Source: Bacteroidetes/Chlorobi group bacterium MS-B_bin-24
GTDB taxonomy: Bacteria > Bacteroidota > Ignavibacteria > Kapaibacteriales > UBA2268
Length of the DNA: 52,080 bases
Assembly (NCBI GenBank): GCA_003731685.1
Contig: RCNO01000001.1
Span: 1,262 to 53,341 of the forward strand
Reading direction: 5' to 3'
The position numbers and the translations under genes are program-made. Shown here in pieces: positions 9,044 through 19,426 of this stretch. Each line of letters opens with the position of its first letter. Position 1 is the stretch's first letter. The notes beneath the pieces are model-generated. The model saw only the letters and a list, made by a program, of their open reading frames with translations. It was not told the origin of the DNA and did not search any database.

Positions 9044-10048
9044 TTATTTGAATTTATAACTTTTAACCATTTCCCAATGCATTTTTTTGGTTAGATATTC
9101 CTTAAAATTATTTTTTTCGCCTCCAACTGAAAGAGCAATATCTAAACTAATACTCAAAGATTGAACTATACCGGCAGAACTTAGAATTTGTTGAAAATTC
9201 CCTTTCCCAGTCTCAATTGAATAAGGAAGTGAAAGAGTCTTAACACCATAGAATTTAGTTTTTTTCCACTTACTAATTGGCTTCGAGAAGACGCCCTCGA
9301 TAGAATACCTATTGTTCGAGAAACCAGTGCATTTAACAGCAACTGTATCGTAAACAATTAAACCATCCAGATATAAATCAATTGGGGAAAACCAAATTGA
9401 ATCTCTAAACACTGGCGTTGACGGATAAATAATTTTAACCACGTCGCCGATGTGTTTCAATCGGGAATCGCTCAGTCCATCAGTCCAATTATAAAGCCAA
9501 ATCGTGTCTGTAACAGCAGGTTTTAATGTATCAACAAATTTCCTTTTTTCCAAAAGTCTATCACCTTCGATTTTAGCAACCTCGCCGTAGGGTGAATAAA
9601 CAATTGTAAACTCTACTCCCATTGGCACACTGTAAGTCTGAAAATCCTCGAATTTAAAAACACCAGGGCTTGCAGTTTCAATGTTAGAAAATTCATAGAT
9701 ATTTTGTCCTTCTTCGAATTTATAATAAATTGAATCAATTGCGACTTCTATAAAAGAAAAGCCATTTTTGGGGGCATCGGGTTGCACAAAAGTCATATAA
9801 TATGTCATTGTCCGCTTAAACTTCTTAATCGAACTATCGGGATAAACACGCACCACAAAGGCTGTGTCATAAAGATTATAATTATAGTAAATCTGAGTTC
9901 TGAAAACAGGTTTAAGCGTATATGCCGGCGGGAGATTGCCTTCCTTTGCCCCCGTTACAGTTTTTTCTTGTCCCAAAAGCCCAAAAACATTTAAAATTCC
10001 TGCAATGCAAGATATAGCGACCAACTTGCCAAGGTCATTCCATCCCAT
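9044..10048 (-). CDS. Hypothetical exported protein
   Basis: Long ORF with signal-peptide-like N-terminus MGWNDLGKLVAISCIAGILNVFGLLGQ; no family recognised. Confidence 0.75.
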   Translation of the reverse strand: MGWNDLGKLVAISCIAGILNVFGLLGQEKTVTGAKEGNLPPAYTLKPVFRTQIYYNYNLYDTAFVVRVYPDSSIKKFKRTMTYYMTFVQPDAPKNGFSFIEVAIDSIYYKFEEGQNIYEFSNIETASPGVFKFEDFQTYSVPMGVEFTIVYSPYGEVAKIEGDRLLEKRKFVDTLKPAVTDTIWLYNWTDGLSDSRLKHIGDVVKIIYPSTPVFRDSIWFSPIDLYLDGLIVYDTVAVKCTGFSNNRYSIEGVFSKPISKWKKTKFYGVKTLSLPYSIETGKGNFQQILSSAGIVQSLSISLDIALSVGGEKNNFKEYLTKKMHWEMVKSYKFK

Positions 10049-10524
10049 ATTTCACCTTTTTTTATTTTCGATTCAATTTCACTTTTAGAAAGAAGAATAG
10101 GGCTAATTTCCTCGCTTTCATCGAGGTCTTGTTTGGAAAGTTCTAAATTTTTCGCCAAAAAAACATAGCAAATTTCATCGGTCAAACCATTACAAGGGTT
10201 AAACTGCCCAATTTCGATAAGTTCCCCAGCAACATAACCAGTTTCTTGTTTAAGTTCAAGATGTGCATTCTCGCGTAGCGAATAATCGGGTTTTAAACCG
10301 CCTCCGGGAAATTCCAAACTCATTTTACGATTCAAGTATCTATATTGATTTGTCATCACGAACTTTTCATCCAAAATCGGAATGACCATTGCTGAACCAG
10401 GGGTGTGCACATAATAATACTTCCCCTGCTTCAAATTTGGTAGGATGTACTCATCGACACGATAGTCCCAATATGGATTACTTTCGACTATTTTTTCAGA
10501 TACTTTCTGATACTTTCGGTACAC
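9991..10524 (-). CDS. NUDIX hydrolase (ADP-ribose pyrophosphatase-like)
   Basis: NUDIX-type segment EFPGGGLKPDYSLRENAHLELKQETGYVAGELIEIGQF, i.e. near GX5EX7REUXEEXGU with a Q in the RExxQE position. Confidence 0.88.
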   Translation of the reverse strand: MYRKYQKVSEKIVESNPYWDYRVDEYILPNLKQGKYYYVHTPGSAMVIPILDEKFVMTNQYRYLNRKMSLEFPGGGLKPDYSLRENAHLELKQETGYVAGELIEIGQFNPCNGLTDEICYVFLAKNLELSKQDLDESEEISPILLSKSEIESKIKKGEIWDGMTLASWSLYLALQEF

Positions 10525-10579
10525 AATTTTTTAAACTGCAAGTTAAATTTAATAAAAACACATAAAAAATGAAAAAGTT

Positions 10580-11005
10580 TCAACGATTCCAAACCAATTC
10601 GCTAAGTGCAAAGAAGAAAGCGACTTCCCGCTCTCCGTTTTCTGGAGAGTCTGAACCATGAATTGCATTTCTTTCGATATTTGTTCCGTATAGTTTTCTG
10701 ATGGTTCCTTCTTCGGCTTTTGCAGGGTCGGTGATTCCTATTAATTTCCGGAAATCTTCTATTGCATTCTCTTTTTCCAGTGCAATTGGTACCACAGGTC
10801 CACTGGTCATATATTTAACAAGAGACTCAAAAAATGGCTTATCTTTGTGAACTTCATAAAATGCTTTTGCTTGAGCCTCGGTTAATCTGGTATACTTCAT
10901 ACCCAAAATTTTAAACCCCGCATTTTGTATCCGTTGAATAATATCGCCGATAACCTGCTTTTCGACTGAATCTGGCTTAATAATTGCAAGTGTTCTTTGT
11001 TTCAT
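10580..11005 (-). CDS. ndk: Nucleoside diphosphate kinase
   Basis: MKQRTLAIIKPDSVEKQVIGDII...NAIHGSDSPENGEREVAFFF, with the active-site His motif. Confidence 0.97.
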   Translation of the reverse strand: MKQRTLAIIKPDSVEKQVIGDIIQRIQNAGFKILGMKYTRLTEAQAKAFYEVHKDKPFFESLVKYMTSGPVVPIALEKENAIEDFRKLIGITDPAKAEEGTIRKLYGTNIERNAIHGSDSPENGEREVAFFFALSELVWNR

Positions 11006-11023
11006 ATCACCAAATTAATTTTA

Positions 11024-11950
11024 TTAAACAGCCTTCTTTTGTTTTTTAACAAATTTATTATAAACTTTAAGTATAGTTGAACCAATTTCTGCAGGAGATT
11101 CAACCACAGTTACCCCGGCTTGTTCGAGAGCCTGAATTTTTTCCTTTGCGGTGCCTTTGCCTCCTGATATAATTGCTCCCGCATGTCCCATTCGACGCCC
11201 CGGAGGGGCAGTTCTTCCTGCAATAAACGCAACTACAGGCTTATGGACATACCTTTCGATGTACTCTGCTGCTTCTTCCTCGGCTGTACCTCCAATTTCA
11301 CCAATCATCATAATTATTTCGGTCTTCGGGTCTTTATTGAACAATTCTATGACATCGACAAAAGTTGTTCCAATTATTGGGTCACCACCAATACCAATGC
11401 AGGTGCTTTGGCCCAAACCAACGTCGGTAATTTGCTTGACTGCTTCATAGGTAAGAGTTCCACTACGCGAAACCACCCCGACTGTACCGGGCTTGTGAAT
11501 GAAACCGGGAATAATACCCAATTTGCATTCGCCCGGAGTGATAATTCCGGGACAATTCGGTCCAATCATTCTTGATTTGGAACTTTTAAGAGCGGAGTAT
11601 ACTTTGACCATATCTTTCGTGGGTATTCCTTCGGTTATTGTTACAATCAATTTTATCTCCGATTCGATTGCTTCGAGAATTGCATCGGCTGCGAATGCAG
11701 GCGGAACAAAAATTACCGTTGCATCAGGTTTTACGGTCTCAACAGCCTCCCGAACAGTGTTGAAAATGGGAACTTCTTTGGGAAATGGATACTGCTCGTT
11801 GCCTTTGTAGGTAGTTCCACCTTTCCCGGGAGTTACCCCGCCAACAATTCTTGTTCCATACTCGAGCATCTGGGCAGTGTGGTAAGTCCCTTCCGACCCA
11901 GTTATCCCTTGAACTATCGCTTTTGTCTTTTTGTTAACTAGAATGCTCAT
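11024..11950 (-). CDS. sucD: Succinyl-CoA ligase alpha subunit
   Basis: [60 protein letters not shown]. Confidence 0.95.
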   Translation of the reverse strand: MSILVNKKTKAIVQGITGSEGTYHTAQMLEYGTRIVGGVTPGKGGTTYKGNEQYPFPKEVPIFNTVREAVETVKPDATVIFVPPAFAADAILEAIESEIKLIVTITEGIPTKDMVKVYSALKSSKSRMIGPNCPGIITPGECKLGIIPGFIHKPGTVGVVSRSGTLTYEAVKQITDVGLGQSTCIGIGGDPIIGTTFVDVIELFNKDPKTEIIMMIGEIGGTAEEEAAEYIERYVHKPVVAFIAGRTAPPGRRMGHAGAIISGGKGTAKEKIQALEQAGVTVVESPAEIGSTILKVYNKFVKKQKKAV

Positions 11951-12048
11951 AATTTTTCTCCAGAAAGTTAATAAGGTAATTACAAAAATTGCAATTTAAT
12001 ACATTTTATTTTAAGACAAGTGGTTTGAGTACCACTCTTACTCACAAC

Positions 12049-13554
12049 CTAATTGCTGTAATCTTTTTGTTTTGGAAGCCAAACGACTTCTTTTCGAAAC
12101 ACATTTTTCGTGTTAAAAACTCGATGATAAAAAAACTTATCGGTCTTGTAATAATATTTATCAAGATGTTTAAGTGTCAAATCATCATCAAGTAGAATGG
12201 CACTGAACTTATGGGTTTTCAAGGAATATATAAATTCCCTCTCGAAACTCTCCTTTTCTTTGAGATTGGCAATCAACAAATCATTTACAAGGACATAATG
12301 GGGAAAATCTCTTTTCCCAATATATCGCTGAACAAAATTATATCCCATCAGATATACATCCCCTTGAGTTTCTCTAAAATTGTTTAACAAATACTCAATT
12401 TCTCCCTTATCCTTTTGTGTCGGAATAGGAGTTAGAAAATCATAAATCAGTAGGCAGAATTGAACCAAAACCAATGTTAACAAAATAGTTTGAATATTTT
12501 TTGAGTTAAACATTTGTTGAAAGCGAAAAACAATTATTGGCAAAACAATAGAAATTGAAATGACGAAAGGAATGAGAACATTCAAGTACCCTCCGTAATG
12601 TAATCGAAGGAAGTAGGAGTTAAACAAAGTCCCAATCAAGAAGAGCAAAAAATAAATTTCCTTGCTTTTGAATAATTCATCTTTCTGAACAAAGAAGTAG
12701 CCCAAAATTAACGCAAGCGAAATTGAATAAAAAGGCAAAAGGTCGATGCTCCAAAAAGTTACAACTCTCGACCAAATCCAATAATGGGAAGCGGGCAAAG
12801 TAAAATTCCAGAAAATATACCAACCATTGCTCCTGATGGTTTCAATTATTGTCGAAACAAGAATTAAAGAAAAATATAGCAAGAAATGTTTTGAAAATAA
12901 CCCTTTGTCGCGAATTAATAAGCCCAGCAATAAAAACAAATGAACCGAAATAAAACTTTGCTTTGTATAAAAGGCACAAAACGCAAAGAAAGCCGATAGC
13001 AGATTCCGTTTGGGGTTTTCATCGAGCAGAAAGAAAAAAGACAGCAACATAAAAAGATTTGCAATGGTATCGACACGAGCCAAATCGAACCAAAATCCTG
13101 TTGTAGAATAAGAAAAAGCAAGCAAACCGACCGCAACAAAACTCCAAAACTTATTTTTAGTCGTTTTGAAAACCACTAAATAGGTCGTTGAAAGAAGTAG
13201 AACAAATCCAAGAATGGAAACTAAACGAATCGAGAAAAAATTAACACCGAATATTTTAATAAAAGGAATGCCAATGTAGTAGAACAAGGGTGTGTAAATG
13301 TAAGGAATAAATTCTAAACTTGGCGGACAATAAATACATTTGCCATCCAAAAGGCGAAGAATATGCTCAATCTCGCCACCTTCCATCCATTCTAATTGAT
13401 AAGGAAAGAAGAGCCGTGAAATGAAAACAAAAAAAACAGAAAAAATTGCATAGGCAATTAAAAGGTAAATGAAGAATGTGAGTAACTTATTGATATTTAA
13501 AAAGTTCCCTTCCGAAAATTTTTTGGCATTCAATTTGCTTTTTATTTTTTTCAC
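12049..13554 (-). CDS. Polytopic membrane protein resembling GT39/ArnT-type (GT-C fold) glycosyltransferases; start probably GTG at 13554
   Basis: Many TM segments; early luminal FFPYQLEWMEGGEIEHILRLLDGKCIYCPPSLEFIPYIYTPLFYYIGIP as in PMT-2/GT39 proteins. The ORF track extends to 13647, which would overlap the divergent gene by 58 bp; an in-frame GTG (VKKIKSKLNAKK) removes that overlap. Confidence 0.75.
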   Translation of the reverse strand: MKKIKSKLNAKKFSEGNFLNINKLLTFFIYLLIAYAIFSVFFVFISRLFFPYQLEWMEGGEIEHILRLLDGKCIYCPPSLEFIPYIYTPLFYYIGIPFIKIFGVNFFSIRLVSILGFVLLLSTTYLVVFKTTKNKFWSFVAVGLLAFSYSTTGFWFDLARVDTIANLFMLLSFFFLLDENPKRNLLSAFFAFCAFYTKQSFISVHLFLLLGLLIRDKGLFSKHFLLYFSLILVSTIIETIRSNGWYIFWNFTLPASHYWIWSRVVTFWSIDLLPFYSISLALILGYFFVQKDELFKSKEIYFLLFLIGTLFNSYFLRLHYGGYLNVLIPFVISISIVLPIIVFRFQQMFNSKNIQTILLTLVLVQFCLLIYDFLTPIPTQKDKGEIEYLLNNFRETQGDVYLMGYNFVQRYIGKRDFPHYVLVNDLLIANLKEKESFEREFIYSLKTHKFSAILLDDDLTLKHLDKYYYKTDKFFYHRVFNTKNVFRKEVVWLPKQKDYSN

Positions 13555-13589
13555 AAAGTATGTAATTTTGAATTTTAAAATAAAAGAAA

Positions 13590-15326
13590 ATGAAAAAAGC
13601 GAAATTAAAGAAATTATATTTCCTAATGGTTTTGGTTCTAATTTCATCTTTTAATTTGTTTTCAAAAGATTGTCAGCCCACCCCCCCAAATCCCGAATTA
13701 GTTATAAATGGTAATTTTGAACTTGGACTCTACGGTTTTAGAACCACTTACGACACGATGTATATTAAGTTCCCCAAAAACATAAAGATAACCACAAATC
13801 CATACAACGAATACTATACTTTCGATAGTTGTGCCGACCCTGTGACCCCAAACGGGAAGTTCCTAATCGTAAACGGAAACGACATCTTCGATGGTCTCCA
13901 AATTGTTTGGGAACAAGAATTTGATATTGAGCCTCACACTTATTATGAATTCAAGTTTATGTATGCCAACATTGATGCAAAAGTTGATACAAATAAAAAT
14001 CTCCCCATAATTCAAGTTTCCTTCAATGACCAATTTTTCGATACAGTTTATGTTCCCAAAACAACTTGCCTTTGGCAAACTCGCTCCTTCGTTTGGTATT
14101 CTGGCGAAAACCGCCACGTTGTTATAAATTTCAAGGATTTGCAATTAAAATATTTCGGCAACGATTTTGCACTCGACGAAATCTCGTTTAAATCTTTGTG
14201 CAGTGTTCAAGCCTGTGCTGGGCAAAATCAGGAAATCTGTTTTGGCGATACAGTTGTTCTTGGTGAATTAGCCAACAAAAGTGCAATTCAAGGATTCAAA
14301 CCATACAGCTACCGATGGTATCCCGAAGAAGGTCTTAATTCTCCTTTTGTTCCCAATCCTCTTGCCTTCCCAACCAAAACAACAACATACTATTTGGAAG
14401 TTACCGACAGTTTAGGATGCGCTGCTTTTGATTCAGTTACTGTAATCGTTCATTCTAAACCACTTGCAACAATCACCACCGATAAACCAATGCCAATTTG
14501 CCCTTGCGACAGTGTTAAACTTTCTGCAACCGAAGGTTTAAAATATTTTTGGTCAACTGGTGATACAACTTCTTCAATTGTTGTAAAATCCCCCGGAATA
14601 TATTCCTTAATCGTAAAAACCTATTTCGGTTGTATGGATACATCCAGCATCCGTGTTGATTTCTATAATATTTCCACAACTTTAAAAATCGATACAATCG
14701 ATGCAAAAATTGGCGAGACTATTACCCTCCCGCTGAAAATGATTGACCAGCAAAATCATTTCGTTTGCAACTATGATAGTTTCAAAGTCCATATCACTTA
14801 TAACCCATCTATGCTCTTCCCATTGAATCATAAACCGATACAAAGAACCAATGGTACCGAAGAGATTTTTATCTCTGGCAGAACTTTAACAACGTTACTG
14901 GACAGCCTGAGATTTTTTGTTACTCTTGGCAATTCCGATTACTCCGATATTAATCTTAACTCTTTTCAATGGAATTGCAACGAGGTAAAAGTCCAAACTT
15001 TAAATGGAAGGGTTAATGTTACCAATATCTGCCGAGAAGGGGGAAACCGCTTGGTAGATTTTGAAACCCAGCTGTTTCTTTCGGAATTGCCAAATCCGAT
15101 AAGTTCAGAAGTTCCTATCCTGTTCAGCACAATCGAAAAAGGGTTTACTGTTCTCAAAATCATTAATTCACTGGGAGAGGTGGTGGACATTCCATTTTCT
15201 AAAATTTCAGAACCGGGAAAATATTATGTTGAACTGAATGTAAAAAATTATCCAAACGGAACTTATTTCATCATTCTGCAAACGCCAACACAAACAATTT
15301 TATGGCAATTTTTAGTCTTTCATTAA
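13590..15326 (+). CDS. Secreted protein with Ig/PKD-like domains and a T9SS-like C-terminal sorting domain
   Basis: Signal peptide; YRWYPEEGLNSPFVPNPLAFPTKTTTYYLEVTDSLGCAAFDSVTVIV (gliding-type Ig-like repeat); C-term PNPISSEVPILFSTIEKGFTVLKIINSLGEVV...YPNGTYFIILQT. Confidence 0.85.
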   Translation: MKKAKLKKLYFLMVLVLISSFNLFSKDCQPTPPNPELVINGNFELGLYGFRTTYDTMYIKFPKNIKITTNPYNEYYTFDSCADPVTPNGKFLIVNGNDIFDGLQIVWEQEFDIEPHTYYEFKFMYANIDAKVDTNKNLPIIQVSFNDQFFDTVYVPKTTCLWQTRSFVWYSGENRHVVINFKDLQLKYFGNDFALDEISFKSLCSVQACAGQNQEICFGDTVVLGELANKSAIQGFKPYSYRWYPEEGLNSPFVPNPLAFPTKTTTYYLEVTDSLGCAAFDSVTVIVHSKPLATITTDKPMPICPCDSVKLSATEGLKYFWSTGDTTSSIVVKSPGIYSLIVKTYFGCMDTSSIRVDFYNISTTLKIDTIDAKIGETITLPLKMIDQQNHFVCNYDSFKVHITYNPSMLFPLNHKPIQRTNGTEEIFISGRTLTTLLDSLRFFVTLGNSDYSDINLNSFQWNCNEVKVQTLNGRVNVTNICREGGNRLVDFETQLFLSELPNPISSEVPILFSTIEKGFTVLKIINSLGEVVDIPFSKISEPGKYYVELNVKNYPNGTYFIILQTPTQTILWQFLVFH

Positions 15327-16153
15327 AGCAAGCCTACAAGTCTTTTTAAATCGTGAATTTCTTTCTTGGTCAATCTACGCCATTCCCCTCTTTTCATTCC
15401 ACGTGTTGTTAAATTACCAAATACTTTTCTATTTAGCTTTTTAACTTCATAACCAAAGTGTTCGAAAATGTTTTTAATCTCGTGATTTTTGCCTTCGGTA
15501 AGTGCAACTTGCACTTTCTTTGGGTCTTTAAAATCTATCAACAGCTCACATTTTCCATATTTAATCCCATCAATCTCAACGCCCTGTGAAATTTCTTTTG
15601 CGTGTTCGGGTTTCAAAGGTTTGTCCAATCCAACATTGTAAACCCTGATAATCTGATACTTTGGATGCATAAGGCGATTAGCCAACTCGCCATCGTTAGT
15701 TAACAATATCACACCAGTCGTGTTTCTATCTAACCTGCCAACAGGGTATACTTTATTTCGAACATTAACTAAATCGACTATGGTTTTACGACCTTTTTCG
15801 TCTTTGACAGTACAAATCACATCCTTTGGCTTGTTGACCAAAATATAATCGTACCGCTGCAAAAGCTTTATTGGCTTACCATTTACTGTTACTAAATCAT
15901 CTAATGAAACGACAGTGCCTAATTTAGTAACAACTTTACCATTAACTTTGACAACACCAGAAGCAATAAGTTCATCGGCTTTTCTTCGCGAAGCCAGCCC
16001 CGATTGGGCAATCAACCGATTCAATCGTATTCGACTCTTCGAGTAGACCTCTAACGGAAATTCCTTTCCCTGCATTTCCTCTTTCGATTCTTTTTTCATT
16101 TTTACCCAACTAATTTCTATGTTTGAAATACTATTCCTATCGGGAATAATCAA
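15323..16153 (-). CDS. RluB/RsuA-type 23S/16S rRNA pseudouridine synthase
   Basis: S4 domain RLNRLIAQSGLASRRKADELIASGVVKVNGK; catalytic GRLDRNTTGVILLTNDGELANRLMHP. Confidence 0.93.
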   Translation of the reverse strand: MIIPDRNSISNIEISWVKMKKESKEEMQGKEFPLEVYSKSRIRLNRLIAQSGLASRRKADELIASGVVKVNGKVVTKLGTVVSLDDLVTVNGKPIKLLQRYDYILVNKPKDVICTVKDEKGRKTIVDLVNVRNKVYPVGRLDRNTTGVILLTNDGELANRLMHPKYQIIRVYNVGLDKPLKPEHAKEISQGVEIDGIKYGKCELLIDFKDPKKVQVALTEGKNHEIKNIFEHFGYEVKKLNRKVFGNLTTRGMKRGEWRRLTKKEIHDLKRLVGLL

Positions 16154-19100
16154 TTCGATACATTAATTTTTCTTCCGTGACAATGTTTATACTTCTTACC
16201 ACTTCCACAGGGGCATGGGTCATTACGACCAATTTCTTTTTCAGTTTTACGATATGTTTGCACTGGTTGAAAATCCTGAGGAGTTTCGGTTGGTTGTTTT
16301 GCAAAAGGTGCAACAATGAGCTGGGGCAGTTCAGAAGAATGCGAAAATTGCAAATTAGCTGTTTCGGGGGCTGTTTTGCGTAGTGTTGGCAAAGCGCGTC
16401 GTTGCCTGCCAGCCACCTTGACTTCTCGCTCGACAATGGGTGGGAAATATCTAAACACAAAGCGAACTATATCTCTATTTATAGACCTTACTAAATCAAC
16501 AAACAACTTATAAGCTTCTGCTTTATATTCCAAAAGTGGGTCTTTTTGGCCATAGCTTCGCAGGTGAATCCCCTCGCGAAGGTCGTCCATTTCGCGCAAA
16601 TGTTCTCGCCATTTCTCGTCTATTATCTGCAAAGTTGCAATACGTTCAAGCTGAGCCATAAATTCCGTTCCAAGCATTTGCTCTTTTCTGTCGTAAAATT
16701 CTTTTGCAGCATCAAGTATCCTTTGAATTACTTCCTCTTTCTTGAGGTTTTCAGATTCCTCCTTTGTTAACTTTAATTCACAAAGGAGATTCGAGCGAAC
16801 CAAGTTCTTTAACTCCTCAACTTTTAAATCCGGATGAAGCTCATCATACCATTCATAGGCAAGATCTTCAATATATTCGAAAATTTCGGGTCGCAATCGC
16901 TCGCCAGTAAGCGCATTTCGCCGGCGAGTGTAAATCACTTCGCGTTGTTGGTTCATTACATTATCATACTCAAGCAGTCGCTTTCGAATTCCAAAGTTAT
17001 TTTCTTCGACTTTCCGTTGGGCTCGTTCCACATTTTTTGTAATCATCGAATGCTGTATTGGCTCACCTTCGGGAATTTTAAGTTTCTGCATAATATTCGC
17101 AATTCTCTGACCACCAAATAAACGCATTAAGTCATCTTCCAAAGAAATAAAGAATTGCGAGGTTCCAGGGTCCCCTTGCCTTCCCGCACGACCACGCAAC
17201 TGCCTATCGATACGTCTTGCTTCGTGGCGTTCGGAACCAATGATTGCAAGGCCCCCATTCTTTCGAACTTCGTGGTCGATTTTGATATCAGTTCCACGAC
17301 CAGCCATATTTGTTGCAATAGTTACAGTGCCTTTGCGACCTGCTTGGGCAATTATCTCGGCTTCTCGTTGGTGGTGCTTTGCATTTAAAACATTGTGGGG
17401 AATTCCCTTGCGTCGAAGCATCTTGCTAAGCAATTCAGAAACTTCCACGCTAGTGGTACCAACAAGTACAGCTCGCCCCCTTTTCAATTCATCTTCTATT
17501 GCTTGTATGATTGCATTGTATTTTTCTCGTTTTGTCCTGAAAATTAAATCGTCCTTGTCGATACGGATAACAGGCTTATTTGTTGGAATAACAACAACTT
17601 CGAGTCCATAGATTTTTTCAAATTCCAAAGCTTCGGTCTCGGCGGTTCCAGTCATTCCCGCGAGTTTTTTATACATTCGGAAATAATTTTGAATAGTTAT
17701 TGTTGCTAATGTTTGGGTATCCCTTTCAACACGAACGTGCTCCTTTGCTTCGATTGCTTGATGCAGTCCTTCGGAATACCGTCTGCCCTCAAGAATTCTG
17801 CCTGTGAACTCGTCGACTATAAGAACTTTGCCATCTTGAACAACATATTCAACATCTTTTTCGTAAAGCGAGAAAGCAACCAAAAGTTGGTTAATCGCAT
17901 GGATTTTCTCGCTTCTTTCGGAATAAACAACATATAATTCATCTTTTTTCTTTTGCTTTTCTTCGGGGGACAAGTTGGGGTCGCCTTCAATCAAACTCAA
18001 TTCCGTAGCCACATCGGGAATAACAAACATATTCGGGTTTTCCTCAGTATTGCAAAGCAATTGTCTGCCTTTTTCGGTAATATCAACGTTGTGGTTTTTC
18101 TCGTCAATTGTATAGTAAAGTTCATCATCTATTTCGTGCATTCTTCGACCTTGGTCCCGAAGGTAGAGCAGTTCAGTGTCCTTCATCAATTTCAAATTTT
18201 CTGGTTCTTGCAAAAATTTAGTCAAACGTTTATGTTTTGGTAATCCCCTGTAAGCACGAAGCAACAAAACTCCGGCAGCTTCTCGGTCTTCTTTTTTCCC
18301 AGTTTCAAGTAGTTTTTGAGCTTCATTAACAATCTGGTTAACAAGTTTTGTTTGAGCTTCCACAAGGCGACGAACTCGAGGCTCCATTTCCTGATAAATC
18401 TCGTCGGTTGTATGCTCCACAGGTCCAGAAATAATCAAGGGTGTTCTTGCTTCATCAATTAGAACTGAATCAACCTCGTCTACAATTGCATACCAATGGC
18501 CACGTTGAACAATATCTTTCGCATCAATGACCATATTGTCGCGAAGGTAGTCGAAACCAAATTCGTTGTTTGTTCCATAAGTAATATCGCAAGCATATTC
18601 CTTTTGCCTTTGCTCAGTATTCATATAGGATTGAATAATCCCAACCGTTACCCCAAGGAAATCGTAAACCGGCTTCATCCACTCGGCATCACGACGCGCA
18701 AGATAATCATTTACAGTGACCAAATGACAACCTTTGCCCGCAAGCGAGTTCAAATACAAAGGCATTACAGCAACAAGCGTTTTACCTTCGCCAGTAGCCA
18801 TCTCGGCTATTTTACCTTCGTGCAAAACAATTGCCCCCATCAACTGAACATCAAACGGAACCATATCCCAAACATAGTGCTGGCCTGTATAGGTATTGGC
18901 ATATCCCCTATCTTTTAATCTTTTGCAAGCTTGCTTAACAACAGCATAAGCCTCTGGCAAAATCTCATTCAAAGTCTCTTCGACAGTTTCAAAAATTTGC
19001 TGGTCTAACTTTTTTATCTCGGCTCGGATATCCGAAACCTCGTCGGGAGTTAAAAGCTCATTCTTCAATCTTTCGGAAAGTTGTTCCTTCCTTTTTTCTA

Positions 19101-19278
19101 AATCTGCAATTCTACTTTGAATAAGATTTTTAAATTCCGTAGTTTTTCCCTTTAATTCTTCGTCAGTCAAAGAATCAAATTTGTCGTAATATTCGTTAAT
19201 CTTTGCTACGATTGGTTTAAGCCGTTCTACATCTTTTTCGTGCTTTGTTTTGAATATTTTTTTTAATAAATTTAACAT
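16150..19278 (-). CDS. secA: Preprotein translocase ATPase SecA
   Basis: MATGEGKTLVAVMPLYLNSL, VDEVDSVLIDEARTPLIISGP, GTDIKI, C-terminal zinc motif RNDPCPCGSGKKYKHCHG. Probable start MLNLLKKIFK at 19278. Confidence 0.97.
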   Translation of the reverse strand: MLNLLKKIFKTKHEKDVERLKPIVAKINEYYDKFDSLTDEELKGKTTEFKNLIQSRIADLEKRKEQLSERLKNELLTPDEVSDIRAEIKKLDQQIFETVEETLNEILPEAYAVVKQACKRLKDRGYANTYTGQHYVWDMVPFDVQLMGAIVLHEGKIAEMATGEGKTLVAVMPLYLNSLAGKGCHLVTVNDYLARRDAEWMKPVYDFLGVTVGIIQSYMNTEQRQKEYACDITYGTNNEFGFDYLRDNMVIDAKDIVQRGHWYAIVDEVDSVLIDEARTPLIISGPVEHTTDEIYQEMEPRVRRLVEAQTKLVNQIVNEAQKLLETGKKEDREAAGVLLLRAYRGLPKHKRLTKFLQEPENLKLMKDTELLYLRDQGRRMHEIDDELYYTIDEKNHNVDITEKGRQLLCNTEENPNMFVIPDVATELSLIEGDPNLSPEEKQKKKDELYVVYSERSEKIHAINQLLVAFSLYEKDVEYVVQDGKVLIVDEFTGRILEGRRYSEGLHQAIEAKEHVRVERDTQTLATITIQNYFRMYKKLAGMTGTAETEALEFEKIYGLEVVVIPTNKPVIRIDKDDLIFRTKREKYNAIIQAIEDELKRGRAVLVGTTSVEVSELLSKMLRRKGIPHNVLNAKHHQREAEIIAQAGRKGTVTIATNMAGRGTDIKIDHEVRKNGGLAIIGSERHEARRIDRQLRGRAGRQGDPGTSQFFISLEDDLMRLFGGQRIANIMQKLKIPEGEPIQHSMITKNVERAQRKVEENNFGIRKRLLEYDNVMNQQREVIYTRRRNALTGERLRPEIFEYIEDLAYEWYDELHPDLKVEELKNLVRSNLLCELKLTKEESENLKKEEVIQRILDAAKEFYDRKEQMLGTEFMAQLERIATLQIIDEKWREHLREMDDLREGIHLRSYGQKDPLLEYKAEAYKLFVDLVRSINRDIVRFVFRYFPPIVEREVKVAGRQRRALPTLRKTAPETANLQFSHSSELPQLIVAPFAKQPTETPQDFQPVQTYRKTEKEIGRNDPCPCGSGKKYKHCHGRKINVSN

Positions 19279-19375
19279 TATACAATCCCATTTAAACAAT
19301 TAATTAAAAAAGACGACTTTTGAATACTTGTATTTGATTTATTTTAACCTATCTTCTTCTACTTTCAAATGAAAA

Positions 19376-19398
19376 AGGCTGGTTAGAACAACCAGCCT
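19376..19398 (-). terminator. Rho-independent-type terminator after the S8 protease gene
   Basis: AGGCTGGTT-AGAAC-AACCAGCCT (9 bp) with a T-tract (TTTTC) on the minus strand. Confidence 0.75.
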
Positions 19399-19426
19399 CC
19401 ACAATTTAGGAATAAAATTGACAAAA

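Noticed and set aside
16177-18918. Many plus-strand ORFs of 60-140 aa within the secA region
   Set aside because: Antisense to conserved secA; composition is that of a mirrored frame with no family motifs.
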